Assembly: GCA_016192845.1 (NCBI GenBank)
Contig: JACPTI010000035.1
Location: 1 to 43,830 of the forward strand
Reading direction: 5' to 3'
DNA length: 43,830 nucleotides
DNA from: Acidobacteriota bacterium
GTDB taxonomy: Bacteria > Acidobacteriota > Vicinamibacteria > Vicinamibacterales > UBA2999
Positions 16,671 through 24,409 of this stretch are shown piece after piece (within the stretch, counting starts at the first letter, position 1; each line of letters opens with the position of its first letter). The position numbers and the translations under genes are program-made. Below the pieces are notes generated by a model. The model saw nothing but the letters and a program-made list of their open reading frames with translations. It was not told the DNA's origin and did not search any database.

Positions 16671-17702
16671 CTAACACGTTCGCATCGGCCGCATGAAACG
16701 GCCGCCCTCGATCCGCTGCACGAGCCCCTGGAGCTCGAGCTCCAGCAGCCGAGGCAGCAGCCGCGCCGCCGCGACGCCCGCGGACCGGGCGAGCCCATCC
16801 AGATCGTAGGCTTCGCCGGCCCGCATCAGCTGCAGCAGCGGGTCGCCCGAACCCGTTACAGGCGAATCAGTTGACGCGGTCGCCGCGGGCGCGGCGGGCG
16901 CCGCCGCCCACCCGAGGTCATCTACGATATCGTCCGCACACTCCACAATCTTTGCGCCGTCGCGAATCAGGGCGTGCGCGCCGCGGTTGCGGCCGCTGAG
17001 CACGTTGCCGGGCACGGCCATCACCTCCCGCCCCTGCTCCAGCGCACACGCGGCGGTGATGAGCGACCCCGAGCGCTCGGACGCCTCCACGACCACGACC
17101 GCGCGCGACAGTCCGCTGATGAGGCGGTTGCGCATCGGGAAGTGAAACGCGAGCGGCGGCGTGCCCGGCGGGTACTCGCTCACGACGAGCCCCTCGCGGA
17201 CAATCTCGTCGGCCAGCCTCGCGTGCTCGCTCGGGTACACGCGATCGACGCCCGACCCGAGCACCGCGATCGTGCGTCCCGCGCGCAGGGCGCCCCGGTG
17301 CGCCGCCGAATCGACGCCGCGCGCCAGCCCGCTCACGACGACGATGCCCCGCGCGGCGAGATCGGCCGCGAGCCGCGCGGCGATCTCCAGCGCCACGGCC
17401 GACGCCGCGCGGGAGCCGACGATCGCCACCGCGGGCGCCGCGAACGCGTCGAGCGCACCGCGATACCAGAGCGCCGGCGGCATGTCGGAGGTCGCGAGCA
17501 GCGCGGCGGGAAACCGGGCGTCGTTCCAGGCGACGACGCCGATCCCCTGCGCGGCCGCGCGCCTCCGCACGGCGCCCGCCTCGCGGCGGCGCCGCGACGC
17601 CGCCTCGACGAGCGCCGGATCGCCGGCGTAGAGACGCTCGGTCAGTCCAACACGCGGCAGATCGGGCACGAGCGACAGCGCAACGGCCTCATCCGCGGTC
17701 AT
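16671..17702 (-). CDS. dprA: DNA-processing protein DprA
   Basis: A 343-residue single-stranded-DNA-binding protein that loads RecA on incoming DNA in natural transformation. The Rossmann-like core has AIVGSRAAS, VVSGLARGVDSAAHRGAL, VLGSGVDRVYPSEH, LVVSEYPPG and ERSGSLITA. A C-terminal winged-helix (about 285-340, YDLDGLARSAGVAAARLLPR) is present. ATG 17702 has GGAGG six bases upstream on the minus strand and fits the family start; earlier in-frame starts lie in a structured leader. comF, another competence-linked gene, lies in the same window at 22.0-22.9 kb. Confidence 0.9.
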   Translation of the reverse strand: MTADEAVALSLVPDLPRVGLTERLYAGDPALVEAASRRRREAGAVRRRAAAQGIGVVAWNDARFPAALLATSDMPPALWYRGALDAFAAPAVAIVGSRAASAVALEIAARLAADLAARGIVVVSGLARGVDSAAHRGALRAGRTIAVLGSGVDRVYPSEHARLADEIVREGLVVSEYPPGTPPLAFHFPMRNRLISGLSRAVVVVEASERSGSLITAACALEQGREVMAVPGNVLSGRNRGAHALIRDGAKIVECADDIVDDLGWAAAPAAPAATASTDSPVTGSGDPLLQLMRAGEAYDLDGLARSAGVAAARLLPRLLELELQGLVQRIEGGRFMRPMRTC

Positions 17703-17758
17703 GAGGAACCTCCTCCGGGCGTGACGCCCGGTTGCGCCGGCCGCGCGGCGGAGGGGGC

Positions 17759-17823
17759 AAAAAAGACAAGAGGCCGGAGCCCCCGCCGCGACGCTGCGCA
17801 GCGGTGGCGCCCGACCTCGTGTC
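17759..17823 (-). terminator. Terminator-like hairpin in the dprA leader
   Basis: Read on the minus strand, GACACGAGG (17823 side) pairs with CCTCTTGTC (17765 side), with G/C-rich inner pairing and an inner TGCGCA apex, followed by six U residues (17764-17759). It lies about 57 bases upstream of the dprA start and downstream of no other minus-strand gene, so it looks like an attenuator or the end of a small RNA. A second small dyad (GGGCGTCACGCCC) sits between it and the start. Confidence 0.6.
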
Positions 17824-17990
17824 TCGATTATAGGCGGCCGGTTCGCCACTTCACAACGCGGCAGTGACCCACCGGGACGACGACGCGCGGCGGTCCGGCG
17901 TCTGACCAGACGAGGTTTGGGCGGGAATCGCACGGCGGCGCCTGGTACACGCCTTGCTCGGCCGTAGTAAACTGTTGAATCGTCAAGCGC

Positions 17991-18019
17991 TTGCACGCCG
18001 CACCGCCGGCCGCTATAGT
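17991..18019 (+). promoter_or_regulatory. Sigma-70-type promoter of the TPR gene
   Basis: TTGCAC at 17991-17996 and TATAGT at 18014-18019 are separated by exactly 17 bases. The predicted transcription start (about 18026) is only about six bases before the ATG at 18032, so the message would be leaderless or nearly so. The remaining part of the 17703-18031 gap holds the dprA leader and no gene. Confidence 0.6.
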
Positions 18020-18031
18020 TGGGGCCTTTCA

Positions 18032-18385
18032 ATGCGCGTTTTCGCTGCCTCGCTTCTTGTTCTGCTGACGCTGAGCGCAGCGCCCGCCGCGGCCGACGCC
18101 CGCGGCGACGCCAAGAAGCAGGTGGAATTCGGGATCGCCGTCGCGCAGCGCGGTCTCTGGCGCGAGGCGATCTACAGGTGGCTGCGCGCCGTGGAGATCG
18201 ATCCCACCTACGCCGCCCCCCACAACAATCTCGGCATCGCGTACGAGCATGAGGGAGAGCTGGACAAGGCGCGCGCTGCGTACGAGAAGGCGATCGAGCT
18301 CGAGCCGGACAACGCGTTCATCAAACAGAACTACGAGCTGTTCAAGGAAATCAATGACCGCACGACTCGCCAGGATAGCCAGTAG
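18032..18385 (+). CDS. Exported TPR-repeat protein
   Basis: A 117-residue protein with a signal peptide (MRVFAASLLVLLTLSAAPAAADA) followed by two tetratricopeptide repeats (GLWREAIYRWLRAVEIDP; NNLGIAYEHEGELDKARAAY). TPRs are protein-interaction helices, here probably in the periplasm. The start at 18032 is supported by the signal peptide and the promoter just upstream. The end overlaps the next gene, a lipoprotein, by 32 bases, which suggests coupled translation and a shared job in the envelope. Confidence 0.8.
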   Translation: MRVFAASLLVLLTLSAAPAAADARGDAKKQVEFGIAVAQRGLWREAIYRWLRAVEIDPTYAAPHNNLGIAYEHEGELDKARAAYEKAIELEPDNAFIKQNYELFKEINDRTTRQDSQ

Positions 18386-19112
18386 CTTCACGGCGGTCGT
18401 GATGACCGCGGCGTGCACGAGCTACTACGAGGTTCCGATCGAGACGCCGATCCGGCCGAAGCTCGACATCTCGGCGTTCCAGCGCGTCTTCGTGGCCGGC
18501 TTCATCGCGGGCGGCAGCGAGGACGTCGACGGCAATCTGGAAACGACACGCCTGCTGCGGAGCCAGCTGCGCACCAAGTCCGAGCTGCGCGTGATCGACG
18601 CCGACGTGCTGCCGCTGATGGAGGTCGCGCTCGAAGGACGCGAGACCAACGGCGGCGACCGCCAGGCGCCTCCACCGGCCATCAAGGAGGACGCCGACCT
18701 CGAGGCGTACGAGCACGTCTTCGCCAACGTGGAGTACTGGAAGCGGATCGGCGAGGAGTACCAGCAGCCGCTCATCGTCACCGGCACGGTGATGTTCGCG
18801 CCGCAGGCGCGGTCAGGGATCGTGCAGCGCGATCAGGAGGTCTACGACTCGTTCGGCCGGCGCCGCGTCGTGCCGGTGCGGACCTACATGGAGCGGAAGG
18901 GATTCGTGCTCAAGCCGCGGTTCATCTTCATCGACGGGCGCACCGGCACGATCCTGCACTCCGAGAACTTCCGCGAGGAGATTCTCTACAACGTGAACCA
19001 GACGTCGCCGGCGCTGTCGTCGTACTTCGAGCTGATGGACCGGCTCATTCCGAGCTTCCTCAGCACCCTCAGCAGCCAGCGGATCCGCGGGACCCGCATC
19101 CTGCTCCAGTGA
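18354..19112 (+). CDS. Lipoprotein of unknown function
   Basis: A 252-residue predicted lipoprotein: the start MTARLARIASSFTAVVMTAAC has a lipobox-type end (MTAAC). The mature part reads FQRVFVAGFIAGG, LLRSQLRTKSELRVIDAD, PLIVTGTVMFAPQ and FIFIDGRTGTILHSENF, which resembles periplasmic proteins with a strand-rich CsgG/TolB-N-like fold, but I cannot name the family. It overlaps the TPR gene by 32 bases and probably works with it. A GC-rich hairpin follows its stop. Confidence 0.75.
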   Translation: MTARLARIASSFTAVVMTAACTSYYEVPIETPIRPKLDISAFQRVFVAGFIAGGSEDVDGNLETTRLLRSQLRTKSELRVIDADVLPLMEVALEGRETNGGDRQAPPPAIKEDADLEAYEHVFANVEYWKRIGEEYQQPLIVTGTVMFAPQARSGIVQRDQEVYDSFGRRRVVPVRTYMERKGFVLKPRFIFIDGRTGTILHSENFREEILYNVNQTSPALSSYFELMDRLIPSFLSTLSSQRIRGTRILLQ

Positions 19113-19115
19113 CGC

Positions 19116-19140
19116 GCCGGGTCCCAGAGGCGGACCCGGC
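19116..19140 (+). terminator. Hairpin after the TPR/lipoprotein operon
   Basis: A perfect 9 bp stem (GCCGGGTCC and GGACCCGGC) with a seven-base loop begins four bases after the TGA at 19110-19112. There is no U-run, so it may be a weak terminator or a 3'-end stabiliser. Confidence 0.5.
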
Positions 19141-19170
19141 TTGCCGGCGGCGCGTCCCGTTTGCTAAGCT
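19141..19170 (+). promoter_or_regulatory. Possible promoter of the rplU operon
   Basis: TTGCCG (19141-19146) and TAAGCT (19165-19170) are 18 bases apart, in the gap before rplU. The match is moderate. About 50 bases of leader with a G-run follow. Confidence 0.35.
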
Positions 19171-19229
19171 GAATCGTTTGGGGGGCCGGGGTCGGCCTCG
19201 CCGTGCATCCCAACCGAGGAAACAACGCC

Positions 19230-19544
19230 GTGTACGCCATCATTCAGACCCGCGGCCATCAGCTCAAGGTGACGCCCGGCGCCGTCGTCGAGATCGACGG
19301 GGCGCCGGCCGAGGCCGGGGCGCAGGTGACCTTCGACCAGGTGCTGCTCGTCGAGAAGGACGCGGGCGACGTCGTCGCCGGCGCGCCGTTCGTCGCCAAC
19401 GCCCGCGTGGTGGGCGTGGTCGACGGTGAGGCGCGCGGCCCGAAGCTGCGCGTGTTCAAGATGAAGCGGCGCAAGGGATTCCGGAAGACGCGCGGGCACC
19501 GCAGCGTCTTCACGCGCGTCCGCATTACGGACATTCAGCTTTAG
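19230..19544 (+). CDS. rplU: 50S ribosomal protein L21
   Basis: A 104-residue ribosomal protein that binds 23S rRNA domain regions near L20. Typical features are [13 protein letters not shown] at the start, [10 protein letters not shown] in the middle and the basic [16 protein letters not shown] motif. GTG 19230 is chosen because the family begins with M-Y-A-I, and a GAGGA ribosome-binding site lies nine bases upstream. It is the first gene of the conserved rplU-rpmA-obgE order. Confidence 0.96.
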   Translation: MYAIIQTRGHQLKVTPGAVVEIDGAPAEAGAQVTFDQVLLVEKDAGDVVAGAPFVANARVVGVVDGEARGPKLRVFKMKRRKGFRKTRGHRSVFTRVRITDIQL

Positions 19545-19546
19545 GC

Positions 19547-19602
19547 GATAGGCCTTGGGCTTTCGGCTTTGGCCAAAGTCCGAAGCCTAACGCCCGAAGC
19601 CG
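19547..19602. repeat. Hairpin repeat between rplU and rpmA
   Basis: GGCTTTCGGCTTTGG is followed at once by CCAAAGTCCGAAGCC, a near-perfect hairpin of the GGGCTTT family (about 19558-19587). It begins two bases after the rplU stop and ends shortly before the rpmA ribosome-binding site. It could modulate the L21 to L27 ratio. Confidence 0.8.
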
Positions 19603-19615
19603 ACAAGGATCAGCA

Positions 19616-19873
19616 ATGGCTCATAAGAAGGGACAGGGGAGCTCACGCAACGGCCGCGACAGCAACGCGCAGCGGCTCGGCGTCAAGCGTCACGACGGGA
19701 ACTTCGTGACCGGCGGGTCGATCCTCGTGCGCCAGAAGGGGCGCCGCTTCGAGCCCGGCCTGAACGTCGGCCTCGGCAGGGACCACACGCTGTTTGCGAA
19801 GATCGACGGCACGGTCCGCTTCGAGAACCACGGCCAGCACGGCCGTCGCATCTCCATCATTCCCATCCAATAA
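19616..19873 (+). CDS. rpmA: 50S ribosomal protein L27
   Basis: An 85-residue ribosomal protein at the peptidyl-transferase centre. The sequence [20 protein letters not shown] is the classical start, with the mature basic N-terminus that reaches the tRNA acceptor ends. [21 protein letters not shown] is also diagnostic. There is no N-terminal extension of the kind cleaved in Firmicutes. AAGGA lies about seven bases upstream of the ATG. Confidence 0.97.
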   Translation: MAHKKGQGSSRNGRDSNAQRLGVKRHDGNFVTGGSILVRQKGRRFEPGLNVGLGRDHTLFAKIDGTVRFENHGQHGRRISIIPIQ

Positions 19874-19968
19874 CTCCCAACTCCGCAACTCCCAACTTCC
19901 AATGTCATGCTTGGGTGGTGGGCGTTGGCCTCTTGGGAGTTGAGGCCGTGGCCTCTTGAGAGTTGAGT
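19872..19968. repeat. Tandem-inverted AACTCCCAA array after rpmA
   Basis: Left units AACTCCCAACTCC and AACTCCCAACTTCC are followed by right units TTGGGAGTTGAGG and TTGAGAGTTGAG. The array starts within the rpmA stop codon (TAACTCCC) and ends just before the obgE start. It uses the same unit as the array at 1556-1650. Confidence 0.85.
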
Positions 19969-19981
19969 CATACTGGTACCG

Positions 19982-21055
19982 ATGTTCGTCGACGAGGTGA
20001 ACATCCACGTGGCCGCCGGCGACGGCGGACGCGGGGCCCTCAGCTTCCGCCGCGAGAAGTTCGTTCCCCGCGGCGGTCCCGACGGCGGCGACGGCGGCAG
20101 CGGCGGCTCGGTCTACATCGTCGCCTCTCCACGCAAGAACACGCTGATCGACTTCCGCTACCACCCCGAGTTCACGGCGCGGCGCGGCGAGCACGGCCAG
20201 GGCTCCAACCGGACGGGACAGGACGGCGAGGATCTCGAGATCGAGGTGCCGATCGGCACGCTCGTCTTCGCGAAGGATCCCAACGCCGCCGCGCATCCCG
20301 ATGACGCGGAGGGCCTGCGGCTGCTCGCCGATCTGACCCACGAAGGACAGCGCGTGCTCGTCGCCCGGGGCGGCCGCGGCGGGCGGGGCAATGCGCGCTT
20401 TGCCACGTCGACCAATCGCGCGCCGCGCCGCACCGAGCCGGGCGAGCCGGGCGAGGAGCGATTCTTCCGGCTGCAGCTGAAGCTGCTCGCCGACGTCGGA
20501 CTGGTCGGCTTTCCCAACGCGGGCAAGTCGACGCTCATCGCGCGGATCTCGGCGGCGCGGCCGAAGATCGCCGACTATCCGTTCACCACGCTCACGCCGA
20601 ACCTGGGCGTCGTCACCCTGAGCGGCGACCGCAGCTTCGTGGTCGCCGACGTGCCGGGTCTCATCGCGGGCGCGCACGCCGGGCAGGGGCTCGGCGATCG
20701 CTTTCTGCGGCACATCGAGCGCACGATTGTGCTGATCCACGTGGTCGACGTGTCCGGCGCCTCCGGCCGCGATCCCGTGGAGGACTTCGAGGTGATTCTC
20801 GAGGAGCTGTGCCTGTTCGACCCCAGGGTGGCGGCCAAGCCGCAGATCGTGGCGGCCAACAAGATCGACGCGCTCGACGATCCCTCGCGCGTGGAGCGAC
20901 TGGAAGCGCGCGTGCGGCAGCGGCGGCTGCCGTTCTTCCGCATCTCCGGCGTGACGGGAGAAGGAGTGGACGAGCTCCTCGAAGCCGCCTGGCGGCAGGT
21001 CGCCGCCGGACGCGCGGCCGGTGATCCGTCGCTGCTCGTCTCACCGAACGCATGA
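19982..21055 (+). CDS. obgE: GTPase ObgE/CgtA
   Basis: A 357-residue ribosome-assembly GTPase acting on the 50S subunit. The glycine-rich Obg fold fills residues 1-158 ([20 protein letters not shown], then the GDGGSGGSV run). The G domain follows: G1 GFPNAGKST (about 176-184), G2 with [11 protein letters not shown]3 DVPGLI and G4 NKID. No C-terminal OCT domain is present, as in many lineages. The stop overlaps the nadD start by four bases (ATGA). Confidence 0.96.
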   Translation: MFVDEVNIHVAAGDGGRGALSFRREKFVPRGGPDGGDGGSGGSVYIVASPRKNTLIDFRYHPEFTARRGEHGQGSNRTGQDGEDLEIEVPIGTLVFAKDPNAAAHPDDAEGLRLLADLTHEGQRVLVARGGRGGRGNARFATSTNRAPRRTEPGEPGEERFFRLQLKLLADVGLVGFPNAGKSTLIARISAARPKIADYPFTTLTPNLGVVTLSGDRSFVVADVPGLIAGAHAGQGLGDRFLRHIERTIVLIHVVDVSGASGRDPVEDFEVILEELCLFDPRVAAKPQIVAANKIDALDDPSRVERLEARVRQRRLPFFRISGVTGEGVDELLEAAWRQVAAGRAAGDPSLLVSPNA

Positions 21056-21771
21056 CGCGGCGGCTGGGCGTGCTGGGGGGCACCTTCGATCCGGTTCATG
21101 TCGGCCATCTGGACGCGGCCGACGCCGCGCAATCGGCGCTGGCGCTCGACGAGGTGCTGTTCGTGCCGTCGCACGATCCACCGCACCGGCCGGTCGAACC
21201 GCACGCGACCGCCTTTCACCGGTTTGCGCTGCTGGCGCTCGCCGTCGACAACCGCGCGGGCTACCAGGTGTCGGACATCGAGGTGCGCCGGCCCGGGAGC
21301 TCCTACACCTCGGACACACTCCGGACCCTGCATGCCGCGGGCTGGCGTCCGTCCCAGCTGTTCTTCATCCTCGGCACCGACGCGTTTGCAGAAATTGCCA
21401 CCTGGCACGAGTTTCCCGCCGTGCTCGACGCCGCGCATTTCGTGATCGTGGCGCGTCCCGGCACCCCAATCGAGGGCGCGCTGGCCAGGACGCCGGAGCT
21501 TCGGCGGCGAGTCCAGCCTCTCGGCGCAGCGGACCACAGCGCCGGCACCACCGCGATTTTCCTCGTTGAAGCCCGCACGCGCGACGTCTCGTCGACCGCG
21601 ATTCGCGCGCGGCTTGCGGCGCGGCAGCCGATCGACGATCTCGTCCCACCCGCCGTGGCGCGGCACATCGCCGCCCACCATCTCTACCTCGCACCCCACG
21701 GCGCAGGCGCCGTGGGGACCCCGCCGGAGCGCAACTTGCATGGCGACGACGAAAACGTCCAGGGCGCGTAA
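21052..21771 (+). CDS. nadD: Nicotinate-nucleotide adenylyltransferase NadD
   Basis: A 239-residue enzyme that adenylates nicotinate mononucleotide in NAD synthesis. It has [15 protein letters not shown] (residues 5-19) with the HxGH-type nucleotidyltransferase motif, FFILGTDAF, and [10 protein letters not shown] near the end. The family normally ends around HHLY, residue 213. Here a palindromic repeat (21689-21724) supplies [12 protein letters not shown] and a 27-residue tail, shifting the stop into the next gene and creating a 32-base overlap with rsfS. Confidence 0.94.
   Translation: MTRRLGVLGGTFDPVHVGHLDAADAAQSALALDEVLFVPSHDPPHRPVEPHATAFHRFALLALAVDNRAGYQVSDIEVRRPGSSYTSDTLRTLHAAGWRPSQLFFILGTDAFAEIATWHEFPAVLDAAHFVIVARPGTPIEGALARTPELRRRVQPLGAADHSAGTTAIFLVEARTRDVSSTAIRARLAARQPIDDLVPPAVARHIAAHHLYLAPHGAGAVGTPPERNLHGDDENVQGA
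21689..21724. repeat. 36 bp palindromic repeat, copy 2 (nadD tail)
   Basis: CCCCACGGCGC and its inverse GCGCCGTGGGG (21694-21717) meet around AG, with CTCGCA before and ACCCCGC after. The flanks match the reverse complement of copy 3 at 32853-32888 closely. It extends the NadD reading frame beyond its usual end. Confidence 0.8.
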
Positions 21772-22162
21772 GAGCACGGTCGCACGGAAGGTGACGGTAC
21801 GGCGGCCGTCGAAGCTGCCCCGGTCGGTCATCGGCGCGGTCGACGCGGCCCGCGGCAAGAAGGCGGTCGACGTGGTCGTCCTCGATCTGCGGAAAGCCGG
21901 AGCGTTCACCGATTACTTCGTGATCTGTACCGGCACGAATCCGCGGCAGATTCAGGCGATCGCGGACGCGGTGACCGAGACGCTGCGGAAAGAGTTCGGC
22001 GAGCGACCGGCCCTGGCGGAGGGAATCGAGAAATCCGAGTGGGTGCTGCTCGACTATTTCCATTTCGTCGTACACATCTTCAGCCGCGAGTGCCGCGCCT
22101 TCTACGGCCTGGAGCGGCTCTGGGGGAACGCGGCGCGGTACGAATTTGCCGATCAGGCGTAG
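21740..22162 (+). CDS. rsfS: Ribosome silencing factor RsfS
   Basis: A 140-residue protein that binds L14 and blocks subunit joining in slow growth. After a basic N-terminal stretch of about 28 residues, the family fold is clear: AVDAARGKKAVDVVVLDLRK, FTDYFVICTGTNPRQ, ALAEGIEKSEWVLLDY and VVHIFSRECRAFYGLERLW. ATG 21740 is the first in-frame ATG and gives the basic tail; the conserved domain begins near residue 27. It overlaps nadD by 32 bases. Confidence 0.94.
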   Translation: MATTKTSRARKSTVARKVTVRRPSKLPRSVIGAVDAARGKKAVDVVVLDLRKAGAFTDYFVICTGTNPRQIQAIADAVTETLRKEFGERPALAEGIEKSEWVLLDYFHFVVHIFSRECRAFYGLERLWGNAARYEFADQA

Positions 22163-22908
22163 ACGCCCTCCTCGCTGCCACGCTCGCGCCGCGCTGCGCT
22201 GCCTGCGCCGCCGTGCTCGACGCGCCGCTCGGCGGGCCGGTCTGCCGCGCCTGCTGGAGCGCCGTCCGCCTCTGCACGCCTCCGTTCTGCCGCACGTGCG
22301 GCGACCCGCTGCCCTCCTGGCGCGTGGTCAGCCTCGCGCTCGAACAGTGCGCGCGCTGCCGGCGCCATCCGCCGCTGTTCCACGCCGGCCGCACGGCGGG
22401 GGAGTACGAGGGCACGCTGCGCGACATCCTCCAGGCGTTCAAGTACGACGACCGCCGCGCCTTGGCGCGGCCGCTTGGGGCGCTGCTGCGGGCCGCCGGC
22501 GCCGACCTCCTGCGCGGCGCCGACTGCGTCGTGCCGGTGCCGCTGCACGCCTGGCGGCGGCTCGGCCGCGGCTTCAATCAGGCCGACGCGCTGGCGCGGC
22601 AGCTCGGGGCTCCGGTGGTGCGCGCGCTGTCGCGGACCCGCGCCACGCCGCCGCAGACGGGGCTGACGGCGGCCGCGCGCCGGCACAACGTGCGCGGCGC
22701 GTTCCGGATCTCGCCGCTTCTGTCGCGCCGGGCGCGCGCGCGATGGCTGGCGGCACGTACCGTTCTGCTGGTCGACGACGTGCGCACGACCGGGGCGACG
22801 CTGAGCGCGTGCGCGGCCGTGCTCCTGGATGCGGGAGCGCGGGAAGTCCGGATACTGACGGTCGCCCGGGCCGCGCCGCCCGCCGCCGCCGCGACGCGAA
22901 CGGCGTGA
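22039..22908 (+). CDS. comF: ComF-family phosphoribosyltransferase
   Basis: A ComF-like protein of 230-290 residues, depending on the start. It has a cysteine-rich N-terminal zinc region (CAACAAVL, CRACW, CRTCGDPL, CARCR), then a type-I phosphoribosyltransferase fold with VVPVPLH, GFNQADALARQL and the PRPP loop VLLVDDVRTTGATL. ComF proteins act in natural transformation, and DprA is also encoded here. GTG 22039 is the only standard in-frame start upstream, but it would overlap rsfS by 124 bases. The true start is probably near 22120-22160 with a rare codon (CTG at 22120 is in frame). Confidence 0.8.
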   Translation: MGAARLFPFRRTHLQPRVPRLLRPGAALGERGAVRICRSGVDALLAATLAPRCAACAAVLDAPLGGPVCRACWSAVRLCTPPFCRTCGDPLPSWRVVSLALEQCARCRRHPPLFHAGRTAGEYEGTLRDILQAFKYDDRRALARPLGALLRAAGADLLRGADCVVPVPLHAWRRLGRGFNQADALARQLGAPVVRALSRTRATPPQTGLTAAARRHNVRGAFRISPLLSRRARARWLAARTVLLVDDVRTTGATLSACAAVLLDAGAREVRILTVARAAPPAAAATRTA

Positions 22909-23280
22909 TCAGACGGCCGCGCCGGGCGGAAAGCTGCGGAGCGCCGACTCCTCGCTGTCGAACACCTCGAAGAACGTATTCAGCTTCGTGACGCTGAGCA
23001 GCTCGTGAATCCGCTTCGTCGGATGAAGCAGCTTGATCTGCCCGCCGCGCTTGACCGCCGCCATGTGCGCGGCCACGAGCATCGTCAGCCCCGACGTGTC
23101 GATCTGCGACACCTGCGCAAGGTCGAGGAGGAAGTGGCGACGGCCCTCGGTCATCCGCGCGCAGATCATGTCCTTCAACAGGCTGTCGCGAGACCCCTCA
23201 CTGAGCACCAGCCGCCCGACCGGCTGAAGTACGGTGACCGCTCCCGCGGCGCGTTCGTGGATCTCCATATAGGCGCGCAT
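22909..23280 (-). CDS. STAS-domain anti-sigma factor antagonist
   Basis: A 123-residue single STAS domain. The key segment is FLLDLAQVSQIDTSGLTML, where a Ser/Thr next to the Asp is the usual phosphorylation site by an anti-sigma kinase; Ser or Thr would be targeted here in DTSG. LLHPTKRIHELLSVTKLNTFFEVF is the usual C-terminal helix region. Dephosphorylated forms bind anti-sigma kinases and free sigma. The stop abuts the comF stop (convergent TGATCA). The start is coupled to the SnoaL-like gene (TAATG). Confidence 0.86.
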   Translation of the reverse strand: MRAYMEIHERAAGAVTVLQPVGRLVLSEGSRDSLLKDMICARMTEGRRHFLLDLAQVSQIDTSGLTMLVAAHMAAVKRGGQIKLLHPTKRIHELLSVTKLNTFFEVFDSEESALRSFPPGAAV

Positions 23281-23756
23281 TAGACGGGTTTGGCCTTCAG
23301 CAGCCCGATCTGGACGAGCACGCCCGTGAAGTCGTAGATGCGGCGCTCGCGGACGATCTTGCCGCCCTCGAGCTCGAACAGAAACACGCCGGTGAACCGG
23401 AACGGCTTGCCCGTCGGCGGCATGCCCATGAACTCGCCGATATGCGTCCCCTCCACCGCGAGTACCTGCGCGACGCGGTCGCCGTCGATCAACAAGCCCT
23501 CCGTCCTCACTTTCAGGTCGAGGAAGGCGCCAAAGACGGTGCGCAGCGCCTGTTCGACGGCCTTGCGTCCTCGGTGGACGCCCGCGCTCGGGCTGTCGAT
23601 GATCGCCTCGTCTGCGTAGTCGGCCGCCAGGCCGGCGGCGTCGAGATTGTCGTACAGCTCCTGCCGGCGGGCGAAGAACGCGGCGATTTCGTCGCGCGTC
23701 ATGCCGCTGCGATGTTCGGAGCTGCCCGCCATCACGGACCTCTGCTCGCGCTCCAT
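23280..23756 (-). CDS. SnoaL-like / NTF2-fold protein
   Basis: A 158-residue protein with a cone-shaped NTF2-type fold: an N-terminal helix region FFARRQELYDNLDAAGLAADY, then strands with GRKAVEQALRTVFGAF, VEGTHIGEFMGMPPTGKPF and KIVRERRIYDF. This matches the SnoaL-like ester cyclase/polyketide-cyclase group often annotated as 'ester cyclase'. The substrate is unknown. Its TAA stop overlaps the STAS start by one base, so the two are translated together. Whether ATG 23756 or a later ATG (MAGSS, MTRDE) is used is unsure. Confidence 0.75.
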   Translation of the reverse strand: MEREQRSVMAGSSEHRSGMTRDEIAAFFARRQELYDNLDAAGLAADYADEAIIDSPSAGVHRGRKAVEQALRTVFGAFLDLKVRTEGLLIDGDRVAQVLAVEGTHIGEFMGMPPTGKPFRFTGVFLFELEGGKIVRERRIYDFTGVLVQIGLLKAKPV

Positions 23757-23774
23757 ACAGCCTCCTTACGGACG

Positions 23775-23807
23775 CGAACGATCCGAACGTCCCGAACGAT
23801 CCGAACG
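23775..23807. repeat. Tandem CGAACGATCCGAACG repeat
   Basis: Two identical 15-base copies (23775-23789, 23793-23807) lie 18 bases apart between tmk and the SnoaL-like gene, immediately after the tmk stop at 23812. This is another low-complexity array at a gene end. Confidence 0.85.
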
Positions 23808-23811
23808 ATTT

Positions 23812-24408
23812 TCAGCGCGACATTATAGTCAGAACCGGGGCGATCGCGGCCCAGACATCGGCGGCAACCTCGTCGCGGTCGCGGTCCGCCTCGACCCGCA
23901 CCCAGCCGGCCGCGGCCTGCCGCAGATAGCTGTCGCGCACGCGCGCGAGGAGCGGTAGGTCCTGCTCGTACCGGTCGCGGCCGTCGCGCTTGCGGCGCGC
24001 CGACACCTCCGGCGGAATGTCGAGCAGGATCGTAACGTCGGGCTGCGGCAGGTACTGCTGGATGCTGACCAGCCAGCGCGGATCCAGGCCCTGGGCCTCC
24101 CCGTACGCCACGCTCGACGCCAGATAGCGGTCGCAGACGACCACGGTGCCCGCCTCGCGGGCGGCGGCGATCTCTTGCTTCCACTCGTACCGGTTGGCGA
24201 CGTAGAGCAGCTGCATCACGTCCGGCGTGTAGCGGTGCTCGCCGCGCAGCGCGCGGCCGATCTCGGCCCCGATTGCGGTGCCGTAGTCGGGAAACGACAG
24301 CAGCCGCGAGACTCGTCCCAGGGCGGCGAGCCGGTCGCACAGCAGCCCCGCCTGCGTCTGCTTGCCGCTCTGATCGAGCCCCTCGAAGGCAATCAGCAGC
24401 CCCTTCAT
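23812..24408 (-). CDS. tmk: Thymidylate kinase
   Basis: A 198-residue kinase converting dTMP to dTDP. The P-loop reads FEGLDQSGKQTQ, the DRY motif VVCDRYLASSVAYGEAQG, and the lid region RRKRDGRDRYE. The P-loop differs from the common bacterial GLDGAGKTTQ and resembles a eukaryotic-type variant. ATG 24408 gives the standard start MKGLLIAFEG and lies one base after the lysA stop. It is in one minus-strand block lysA-tmk-SnoaL-STAS. Confidence 0.92.
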   Translation of the reverse strand: MKGLLIAFEGLDQSGKQTQAGLLCDRLAALGRVSRLLSFPDYGTAIGAEIGRALRGEHRYTPDVMQLLYVANRYEWKQEIAAAREAGTVVVCDRYLASSVAYGEAQGLDPRWLVSIQQYLPQPDVTILLDIPPEVSARRKRDGRDRYEQDLPLLARVRDSYLRQAAAGWVRVEADRDRDEVAADVWAAIAPVLTIMSR

Positions 24409-24409
24409 C

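Noticed and set aside
14255..16696. 813-residue plus-strand ORF opposite topA
   Set aside because: Antisense shadow; topA motifs are unambiguous on the minus strand.
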